NCBI GenBank assembly: GCA_019843655.1
Contig: JACDQD010000003.1
Coordinates: 12,030,925 to 12,094,924, forward strand
Length of the DNA stretch: 64,000 nt
Source of the DNA: Lethocerus indicus
Lineage: Eukaryota > Arthropoda > Insecta > Hemiptera > Belostomatidae
Reading direction: 5' to 3'
The notes under the pieces are model-generated. The model was given only the letters and a program-made list of their open reading frames with translations. It did not search any database and was not told the origin of the DNA. The first letter of the stretch is position 1. Each line of letters starts with the position of its first letter. Below, one piece after another: positions 54,197 through 64,000 of the stretch. A program made the position numbers and the translations under genes.

Positions 54197-57100
54197 AATA
54201 GGAAGAGGAACGGTGACCGAATAGTACGGGGCTTAGTGACGATTTTATTTGTTTTAATTCAATATTTGATCCAAGTTTGAGCGATATCTTGGGAAAATCG
54301 AATATTAGAGAAGCTAATTCGTTGGGGGGGGGAGGGGGTGGCGAACGAAAAGTCAGGTGGTGATACTTAAAGTGCAGATGATACTCTGAAAATCGGGTGA
54401 GGCCCTCGATTCCCGAACGCCCTAATGAGCTCAAGTGAACACTCGTCACGTCCACTTAACCACAACTTCTCTCACCCCTTTTCCCTTTCCCTCCCATCTA
54501 GTATTAAAAGGGCCCTTTCCGGCGCCCTTAAAGGGCCCCCAACACAGGCATCGTCACGAACACAGCGTTAAATGGGATTATGGCCAGCATCTGGGCATCT
54601 TTTGGATGCGAAATGCCGGAAGGATTATCACAACGGATTTAAGCCATTTGATTATTTTTTTATGAACAGAAAATTGCCTACTGTTCATGATGGAGTAATT
54701 ATTTCTACAGAGCAAAGAGGGAGCAGAAAATAAACTAGCGAGGTTTTACAAAATTCTCGCGGGAAATTCCTCAGATTGTATTTTATATAACTAGGCGCAT
54801 AAACAACATGGCCCGCCTAACTAGGCAAATGTGCGGGTCTAGTATCAGCGCCGTATAACCTTTGCCGAGTACGTAAGAAATTACTAATGTTACAGGAATG
54901 CTAAATATTTTAATTATACTAAATTACATTTATTGTACTAATATAGTATATTAAATTTAATTATACTTCACTTTATTCTTTATAATTTAAAAACGTTAAC
55001 GGTTGATCATTATTGGAAATTGATGTTATTGAAACAAGAACAGTTATTTATTATTACGAAACTCCTAGGACACTAAAAGCAGTCACTATTTATTTCGACC
55101 GTGTAACTTAATTTGCTTGACTGTATTCAACGCAAGAACTTTTACATGGGATAATATCATTACAGGGACACTATGGTGTTTGGTTTACTGGAGTTAAATA
55201 TACATAAAGGTAGATATTGTGAAAAGAATACAACAATATATACCTCCTCTTTATCATATTTTTTGAATCATTGGAGAAGGTAATCGCGGGGAAAATATTG
55301 TAGAATAATGATAGCGGCTCTTCACAGTTAATTGAACACAAAATGCTTGCCACCGAGCCAACGGTGTCGGCTTTCGTATGTAATATATGTAAGTACAAAT
55401 ATGTAAAGCTACTGCTTATCATCGTTTCAATTTCCCTCCTGCATAGTTTCAATAGGAGTATAAAATAAAATGTCACATCGATGGCTGGCCCTATGAACAA
55501 TTAACTTTATTAAAATTACCGTTAAAACTTACGCGATTTCGAATTTACCACGGCTTCAAACATTTTGATGATGCAGTCATCAAAGATCACGCATGAGATG
55601 AGAAGATCAAGATTATTAACCGTCGCCGCTATGCTATTGTAATTACTCGTGGACAATTTCAAGTTTTGGAGGGTGGCCAACCGGATAAAAAATGTGGATA
55701 AAGTGCGGTCCAGATACTGTGTGCGCCACTCCTGCGGAACATCATGCTCCATTGGAGCAAGGAGAATTACAGAGCCTTTTACGAAAAGTTATTGATGGCG
55801 GGAAAAGAGCCTTCTGGACTAGGACCAAACATCGATTATCTTCGATGACACATAAATCTGTTACCTCTCAGCAACAATTTTATCAAAACTTAAAATTATT
55901 TGGCGTGTCCCACTAAAAATAAACCAATTTCTCTATTGATATCAGAGTAATGGCTGGAGGGGATTCTAAGGAAAATTTTACATGCCCAACAAGTCTCAAA
56001 TAACAAGTATCACGACCTAGTATTTCCTGGTCTTACGACGGAACGTGAAAGTTTTATTCCTTGGGCCAGCCTTAAGTGTCCCATAAAATCAGTGTGGATC
56101 ATATTCGATATTGTACAGCCGTTCGTCCTGGCTCCGGGTCTCCGGATTGGGAACCGATTTTATAAAGCAAAATATACGAATTTTTCCATTTCGAGGATCC
56201 GTGCACAGTTCAATGAAATCATTAATAGGTTAGTTCACGGCCCTGAGAGTACTCGAATTGGAGCCTGGAGTGTACTTGCCGTACCATGTTTATGCTGTTA
56301 TAACTCATTCCGACATTTATTCGCTTGAGTGAGAGCATGAGAGGAAAACCCGTTCCGGACAGCCAAGACAAGAAACGTTATTCCGCTAACATCCATTTAA
56401 TATTAAGTTTATGTCTTTCTGACGAGGGGAGGGGTCCGGATGGACTCGTTTTACGAGCGCGATATGGACCCGGAGAACACCGACCATAAAAAGGGGTCGT
56501 GGGGAAGGGGAGAAAAAATCGTATTTTTTTTCTTATGGCTAAAGAAAGGATCGTAAATGCCAAATGTAATCTTCCCATTTTGTGTCAGAATTCAGATCGA
56601 AGAAATTGAGTATATATATGGACAATATAGTAGGATCGATAGCTTGGAAGTTACGACGCTATCATCCTTTTCTTTCTTTTCGATCCACGAAGGCCGGGAT
56701 GTGTTTGAGCGCACGTTAAATCTCATGAAATATTTCATTTTGTTGATCAATTTTTTGGTTACCGATTTAACTATTAGTGACTTATCTTAAAAGGGACGCC
56801 TTTGAGTTGTTTTTTAGGCCATTCCTCGGTAAATGTGATGATTATTTGCTTTGTTGTGACCTCTATCGCCGAAGAAATAACCAATCGTGTACAGTATTTT
56901 CTTTGCAATACTCCTTTTCCCTATCCTACTGTAATAATTTCTGAATATATTCCCAGTCGTATTGAAAGCAATAGTCTTATAACTGCACTATAGATGCAGT
57001 TTTTCAGGAACAAACTGGACAACTGAAGCTAATAAATTTTCATTTTATAAGTTCGTGTTTTTGAAGCACAAAGCTCGCTGACTTATTTTTCTGAAAACCC

Positions 57101-60100
57101 TTCTGGGCAAACACCAATAAAAAGGTTGTTTTAAGTTATCAGCTATGTACTGACCCTCCTGATAATAGCTCAAGCTACGGTACGCATTTCTTTACCTTTC
57201 AAATTAAACCTCCAGTAAATATTGATATTTGGTTGACTATTAGGGCTGGGAACATGCAGATTAGGTTTTTTGGAAACACCTTCGGCGGTTTCGGTTGCCG
57301 CCTTCTTATCTCCGTGCAAATCGGTCACCTTTTAAGAACGGTCTGCCTTACATACCTTCGGTGGATAGGAAGCATTGAATAAAAAATAGAAATTCCTTAT
57401 GGCAGAATGTATAATAGTATATAGTTTAATAGTAATTTATATTACTTATTGAGATAATTATACGAGTATATCGTATAATTTTATTGAATATTAAATTATT
57501 GTTTAATAGCCATAATGGTTTCGTGTTTACTCATTGTCTATGCTAAAAAAGAAAATGAAATGAGTAGATTATAGGTGAATTATAGTTATGTAAAATTGAA
57601 AATTTATAATTATATTTGGTGTTGGAGTTTCAAATATATAGAAAAACATCAGAATATTTCTTCATTGTGATAATTCGCTATAATAGGTGGTCATTTCAGA
57701 CCGAGCTCTTCAAGGGATCTCACATTAATTCAAAAGCCAAACTAAAGACTAGTTAACAAAACAGGCTCTCAAAAGGAGAAACCCCAAAGGGAACACACGA
57801 GTTTAGGCGTATATAATAAATACTGAATTTGACTCTAATATTGAGACATGATTTACAGTGTAGATTGGGGACTTTATTGGAAACAAATTCCAATCTTCGT
57901 TTTAACTCGCTCACCGAGGTTTGAAGAAGGGAAAGCTTTGAAAATCCAGTTTAACGATGAAGACACCGGGTAGTCTATTAAGGTCTGGTCTTCTTCTCCA
58001 ACAAAGGTGGACCGAATATCCCCAACCCCTAAAAGGGGGAAGAATATCCATTGTTAAAACGTATTGTTCGAATCTGCTTGGCTCTTTCTTCTGCCGTCTC
58101 TCCCGGTCTGAAACCTTGGCAAGGGGTCTCATCAAAACCGGGATTTGTGATCCCTCAGGTACAGATTTAGACCCTGCCAGAAGATTTACCCGGGGACTGA
58201 CTGGCAACGTCGAGTTAGGGGCTTTTATTCCGCACAAAAAGTACACGAATTGCCCGAGCGTCTTGCCTGGGATTTGCTGTCCCCACAACCAACATTTTAT
58301 TCTGCTTTATAAGATACGAAGTAATTCATTCTTCGCCGCATTGCCGATCTTTAAGGAAGAATGACCGTACCCAATGAGAGCGGGATTCTTTAAACAAAAA
58401 GCGAAGAATTTGTAACATTCCACACCTTTTAAAAATACGACGTCTAATTCTAGATCCTTGGGTATATTGCTTTAATTTTTTGAAGTTCCTAATAAGTAAA
58501 TTAATTTCAATATATTAACCGTTTCAGTAGCTGTTTAGTATTATTTATTTCGAATATCTGTACTAACAGCTTAAATAAAGGTACATACAGGTTAGCACGG
58601 GCCAGGGTATTGTTGATCGTTATCTTCTTAGATTTCGTCAACCCTTTTTCCCAGTCTCTCTCCCGGCTTAATCTTGTATTCATTTTTTAAAAATATAAAC
58701 TATTACCAATTTTAACTTATGTTAAAACGTGAAACGCCATTTAATACTGCAAAATCGGTTCTTACCTGGGGCAGGATTTACGTCAGGAGGTACGAAGGTC
58801 ACTTTCGTTGTAGTTACTGTCCTGTTAACGTAACGTATCGCAGTAGGATAAGCTGAAACATTGGAATGACATTCTAATAATGATATTATGATATTATTAC
58901 ATTTTTAGTCGTAATATTTAATATAATTTTTCTTATTATTCTGGAAAAGCTACTATATTTTTAGTCCAGAATTGTCTTCCTTGATCCATGCGGTATCATA
59001 CATTTTGATACACAGCAAGGTGGGAAAATGTCAGCTATATAGCAAAAATCAAATATTGAAAATTAGTTATGTATCAAAGTTATGTATGAATATAAAATCG
59101 CGAAGGTTTTTTTATAAGTATTAATTCAAATATTGAAAAATAGAACCTAAACGACCTAAATCTACCAGATTCAGTATAAAATGTCACGATTCTTTATCTG
59201 ATTTAGCGTCGGTTAACTGGTGGGAACACTCTATTTCGGGCAGAGGTGGAAAGAGAAAACATGATACGGAGGATTGTGGGTGGGGTGAATTGCGGTCTTG
59301 GTTATTTTTATAATTGTCTACCTCCCCGTTTTATTTTAGGCTTCTTTTTTTTACCACGGAGCCATTTTTTATTAACTTTCACTGTCGAGATAACGTTTTT
59401 CACCGGCGGTGGAATACGGCGGCGGCGTCGCTCGATTAAAATCAAAGCCGGCCTGAAAGCCGGTCCGAGCTACAGATATATTTTCAGAATCAAACTTTTG
59501 TGGGCCGATAATTTCCATTGCTCCCCCCTTTCCGCCCCTCAGATATGTCGCCTAAAGGGTTACATCCGATGAACTTAATAAATGGGCTACGATTTCTCTT
59601 AAAACAAATAGCAGGTGTTAGTAAATCTAAGAATTTTAGACAGCCAAATGAATGCCGTTCACCGAGGTCGCGAATGGAAGTTTCCCAATAAAAAGATGTA
59701 ACAGACATGTAGACTAACATATAATAATTTATAATATATAAAGCACGCAAGATACCAAAAACCGGTTTTGCCGTACCAAAAACGGTAAGGATGTTAGAAG
59801 ATATCGACATGGTGTACATTCATTGATAATAATATTATGAGTTAGATATACCTTTGAAATAAGCGGCTAAACCTCCAGCGATGGCCATGATTGCGACGGC
59901 GTTTAGGATGATTTGAACGAACTGGAATTTAAGTTTCCCTCTCGTTATATAGTGAGTCGATGGGCGACGGATATCTCTGATGATCTAATTGTACAAAAAA
60001 TGGTATTCATGACTCATTACATTAATGGCTGCATTAATTTTGACACATACCATTCTGTAATTCATAATTGAAGGAAAATTCATACCGCCACCGGGATTCG

Positions 60101-61688
60101 AACCGAAGTTATTCCCTATCCCGATCGCCGGTGGCAACGAAATTCCCCTTCAATTGATGCTGTTCTCGTATTAATACATAGCAGGCTCGGTAAAAATATT
60201 TCTTTTATAAATTCCCCTACACAAATAGAACTAGCCACTTTCAAATACGAAGTGGCGAAATATAGATGTATAATGAGTGTGCTTTCGGGAAAAGAATCAT
60301 TGAGAAATGAGAAATCATTGAGCAGACGCAAAAACAGAGAAATGTTTGGAAACTCAAAAGCAGAGTACCAGTATCGGCCAAAGTGGGAAGGTGTTGAGCC
60401 TACCTAAAGGAAAGTTACAAGACATTAAAATTAAGAGACATTTGATCGTATGGAAGAACCGTACCTTATGATGAAGGGACATATTAGAGCCGTTGTGGAA
60501 GCGGACTATCGTCTGGAGGCTGGCCGGTGTGGAGTGGCTCTTGGTGATGGGCGAAGTGTTGGGATCCTCGACGGTGGAAACTTTCTCATCGCTCTCCAGC
60601 TGTATGGGGCCCAGTTCCCTCGCTCGCTCTCCGTGCTGGAACATCTTCCTCCTCGCGTTCTTACCCGGTAGCAGAGGGGCCTCCATGCTCTTCGTCGTGT
60701 AGCTGGGCGACGAGGTTTGCGAGAAGCTGTCGCTCGAAACGTTTGAGTCTTGTCTGACAGAGATCTTGTCCCCTTGTGGGCTCTCGGGCGGCTTGTCATC
60801 GGATGCGGTCGACTGGGCGGAGGCGGTGCCCGCGGGGACCGGGGCGGCCGCCGGCAGCGGAGTCAGCTCCTCGAACTCCACGTCCGTTCTGATGGGAGGC
60901 GGCAGTTTGATACTGGTCTTCCTCTTCTGGCCAAATTTATAATCGACCTCCGACGAAGGGAGGTTTCCCTCGGACATCTTCCTGTTGGGCGGATTGGGCC
61001 TCGGTGGCGGTAAACGGTGCGGGTCCTCCGGTACTTGGCCGTGCGAGTACCGTCTCGGTATCACCTTCGTTCGAGCACATTTAAAATTAATACGTTAATT
61101 TTTCTATGCCCCCCTTACAATATTCCTGTTTCTGTACCCGAGAACACGATTGAAGATTATTAACTACGGGATGCAATCCATTTTAATTCTAAACGTTAGG
61201 AACGAGTTCGGTTAATATATACGATTGCGAATTTTAAATATTGTTACCGTTACTATTTGCGATGAACATCGACCGAGAACGATCGATTAATTATTAACTT
61301 AAGAAAATGGACGGCTGACCTGGCATCCGACGGCCGGATATAGTTCGGAATAGGGCGGTGGGGGCGTTCCGGTATTGGGAGGCAGGTCTGGCTGGAACGC
61401 TTTGATGGCCTCGGGCAAGTCGCCAGCCCTCGGGGTGAACTTGACGGTTATCCTGGGAGGCCTGGGCTCTGGGCGGGGTTCCTTCTGGTGGGGTGGGGCC
61501 AAGGCCGGGGACGCCGGCGGGGGCGGGGCCAGCGAGGGGGCCGCGTCCTCCGAGAGCTGCCTGACGGGCCTTGGGGGCGGCGGCGGCCTCGCTCGACCTA
61601 TTACTCCCCCACTCCCACTGCTATTTACCGCCGGGGGCCTCGTCCTCGCCGGAATCGGTGGAGGTATCATCCTATCGGCCTGTTTCAT
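48046..61688 (-). CDS. Corin: Corin-type type II transmembrane serine protease
   Basis: Membrane-anchored trypsin-like protease of the corin subfamily. Exons, 5' to 3': 61688-61320, 61064-60465, 59984-59852, 58852-58766, 55775-55533, 53799-53690, 53257-53125, 52909-52757, 52198-52079, 51999-51904, 51377-51233, 50944-50763, 50382-50199, 49784-49631, 49094-48971, 48689-48541, 48222-48046. They stay in frame for 1052 residues. Order: proline-rich cytosolic tail (1-340), TM helix (about 345-366), a frizzled domain with all ten cysteines (about 478-609), two LDLa repeats (about 610-681), a degenerate SRCR-like segment (about 682-790), and the protease from 806. Activation cleavage is expected after R805 (PSSR|IIGG). 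Triad H848, D898, S997; D991 six residues before Ser predicts cleavage after Arg/Lys. Most introns are phase 1, as in modular extracellular proteins. Exon 55775-55533 is the least certain. An AG at 61719-61720 leaves 10 more in-frame codons upstream of the ATG, so the true start may lie in an earlier exon. Confidence 0.92.
50985..51050. repeat. Dispersed repeat copy R2 in a Corin intron
   Basis: Contains GGAAGCTAGTTAGTGATAAT then TTCAAGTTCTGATCGCGGAA and ACCTTCGCTCAT, matching the right half of R1 at 36.86-36.92 kb and the 3' part of R3 at 62.42-62.49 kb. No inverted left arm here. Confidence 0.6.
54156..54193. repeat. (TA)n microsatellite
   Basis: About 18 TA units in a Corin intron. Confidence 0.95.
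54510..54538. repeat. Perfect 9-bp hairpin in a Corin intron
   Basis: GGGCCCTTT at 54510-54518 and AAAGGGCCC at 54530-54538 are exact inverted copies with 11 bases between. It is GC-rich in an otherwise AT-rich intron, beside a G-run at 54325-54345. Confidence 0.6.
60083..60135 (-). repeat. Hairpin with a B-box-like sequence in a Corin intron
   Basis: On the minus strand GCCACCGG and CCGGTGGC are exact inverted copies about 33 bases apart, and the loop ends with GGTTCGAATCC, the pol III B-box consensus. The loop is too short for D and anticodon arms, so it is not a tRNA gene; it could be a tRNA-derived relic. Confidence 0.4.
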
Positions 61689-62335
61689 CCCGATAATATC
61701 AGTACGGTATTTGTGTTTCTATATCGAGGAAATGTTAAAATACTTCAAAGCCTTTAAGAATTACTACTGTCCGACGCAATGTAAATAACAGGGTGTAACC
61801 AGGAAGGCGATGCAAACAGATAGAGTGTAATATATTGGTCCATTCATCACAGTAACTTGTGTTCCTAGAAATGATTTTGTTGAGTAACTTTGTTAGAGCG
61901 AGTTTAGCGAGTATAATTTGCTTGGTAAACTGCCAATTGATCAATTAGTTGAGAAAGATGTACCAAAAAACACTGGAGCCGATAATATTAGGTCGTGGAA
62001 CAAAACAAATTCCCATTTACTGCTTTTCGTTCCGCTGTTGGGGCGTTGTTGATTAATTCTTTGTAACGTGTTAATGGGTGTTAAATCAGGGCAAACAGGG
62101 AGAAACAGGATGGGATGGGCTGGCCGGGCGCAACAGGTTCCCTTCACAATTACCCTTCAATCCTCCATCCCCTCCACCATCCTCCCTACTCTAGGGTTAC
62201 TCGTAGACACTTTTTACGTTTTATAAAAAGGGGAGTTTTCTCAATATGTTATCAGAAGTTGTTTATAATTTATATGTTTTAAATAATACAATCTCCTATA
62301 AAGTACTATTGTAGCCATCCGTTAAATTGGTTAAG

Positions 62336-62490
62336 CTTTGTCTATATTAGGCCCGATAGAAGATTTTTCATAGGAAAAATCCCGGAACAGCTGGGGGTCA
62401 ACCCCTGCCAACCGATATTTTTCCCACAACATCGGAAACCAGTCAGTGATAATTCATGTTCTGGTAGCTGAAACCTTCGCTCATCTAAAA
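62336..62490. repeat. Dispersed repeat copy R3
   Basis: Carries the fullest version of the family: CAACCCCTGCCAACCGATAT, then TTCCCACAACATCGGAAACC, AGTCAGTGATAATTCATG and GAAACCTTCGCTCATCT. The first half matches the reverse complement of 36786-36829, the second half matches 36870-36915 and 51010-51045. Confidence 0.6.
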
Positions 62491-63630
62491 TCAGTGGTGA
62501 ATTTTATTGTCGTAATACAATAGAAACAAACAAAAAAGCTTAAAATAAATATGATGTACAATAGAGTTACCATAATGTTAAATTAAACCAAACGTTCCCT
62601 CATTTGTTGTATAAATCAATAATTTCCAATATAAGCGTCGATAATTCACCATAGGCATAAAATAATAAAATTGATAGCATTAAATGTTAGATACATAGAT
62701 AAGGCTTAAGGTACACCCAAGTAATGATTGTAATTCCTTTTTTCACTGTGGAAATAATACCTAATTTGAGTTAAATTGAATGTAAAAGCGGTACTCGAAA
62801 TAGGAGCTTCTCGGAAAAGCACACTTTTTCCCTTATAAGAAAGCGCAATTAACTCATTTTTAAACTCTTTCTCTACCTTAAATGGTTAATTATTACCCTC
62901 TAATTAATAATTATTTGTAAGCCTTCAGTATATTTCATGAAATAGGATAAAACTGATATGTACCTTTTTGTAGAAATGGCCCCTTCAAATCGTTCTCCTA
63001 CGACGGACATTTTAGCAAATAGGTTAAAAAATGCGTTTAGTAAACTCGAGAAATATAACAATTGGAAAATTAAAATTAATCACGAGGTCTGTGCCGAGTT
63101 GGATACAGTTGGATACAAAGATCACCGGAACTACTAACAACCGTACAACGTTCTACAATAAACTGTGAGGCTAGAGTAAACATCATGAAGTTCGATAAAC
63201 ATAATTTATCTTTAACATAAACGGATATTCCTTTAATAAACAAGATTAGCGACCAGACCAACAATCCACCAAGGCATAATGTTCGACTTATTTATATTTC
63301 AATAGGACTGTGTGAGACCTATTGAGACTGTTTCCTTTAGAGTTTTTCCCCGCCGAATAGTGTATAGAATAAGCTGCAATTATTTTAAAACATACTTTCC
63401 TGTTTCCGAAATTAAAAGCTTTTAATCACGGCGACACACACGGCGCCCACAACGCCCAAACAAGGTATTTAATGTCGCCCTGGACACCTGGGTTTAACAA
63501 TCTCCCTCTCCCTATTGTATCATAATTTATAGGAGGATGACGAAGTGAAGGAGGAGACAGCCGAGTCTGGGACGACACGCTGGTTAGATTAGTATTACCT
63601 CTGTATTCTTAATCAGTGATTAAACCCTTC

Positions 63631-63761
<131 letters not shown>

Positions 63762-64000
63762 ACACTCTTTTCGAAAACCATTTTACGACGGAAGTATTAA
63801 TTCTGCTGGAGCACACTTCTCTATTGAATTGTGTGCGTCCGTCTACTGAAAACAGATGAGTAAAATTGAGCTGGTTGGCCGGGAAGACTGAAGGGGGGTC
63901 CACGTGCCTGGCTTTACCTCTCCCTCCAGTGAGTCAATTTCTCCCACCCCCCCTCTCGACCTCCCCGCGATGTCCCTTTTTTCCCGAACACATCCCTCTC

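Noticed and set aside
60083..60135. tRNA gene on the minus strand
   Set aside because: The B-box-like sequence is present but the 33-base loop cannot hold D and anticodon arms, and the T-stem mispairs.
61375..61788. Plus-strand Gly-rich frame of 137 codons
   Set aside because: Antisense of the proline-rich Corin exon; Gly runs mirror CCN codons.

Overview
The window is eukaryotic nuclear DNA, almost certainly from an insect. It is AT-rich, has long AT-rich introns with GT-AG borders, TA/CA microsatellites and dispersed repeats, and encodes animal protein families. I can support five recognisable protein genes, one small unrecognised two-exon gene with a nearby relative, and the first coding exon of a further membrane protein. 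Exon borders were read by eye from reading frame, splice signals and family similarity. Each set keeps frame from start to stop.

Layout. 1-2.6 kb: no clear coding. 2609-2763 (-): exon of an unidentified type II membrane protein, divergent from the next gene. 4.18-17.4 kb (+): a GALNT1/13-type polypeptide GalNAc-transferase (Pgant), a Golgi enzyme starting mucin-type O-glycosylation, with two interchangeable 181-nt exons for the metal-binding/flexible-loop segment. 20.9-22.4 kb (-): ribosomal protein eL43 (RpL37A), convergent with Pgant. 23.0-26.0 kb (-): two related short exons about 2 kb apart, one in a convincing two-exon gene of 119 residues. 26.7-29.1 kb (+): ABT1/Esf2, a ribosome-biogenesis RRM protein. 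29.5-41.2 kb (-): complete tripeptidyl-peptidase II in 22 coding exons, convergent with ABT1. 41.2-48.0 kb: intergenic AT-rich DNA with a hammerhead/Penelope-like repeat remnant. 48.0-61.7 kb (-): a Corin-type transmembrane serine protease (long proline-rich cytoplasmic tail, TM, one frizzled, two LDLa, SRCR-like, trypsin). 61.7-64 kb: upstream DNA of Corin with a large CA/TA microsatellite.

There is no operon-like logic; these are independent genes. RpL37A and ABT1 both serve ribosome production; Pgant, Corin and the 2.6-kb exon are secretory-pathway membrane proteins; TPP2 is a cytosolic peptidase. The most interesting signals are the duplicated Pgant catalytic exons with a hammerhead-motif inverted repeat between them, and the unrecognised small gene pair at 23-26 kb. 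I did not see a wholly new multi-gene system.
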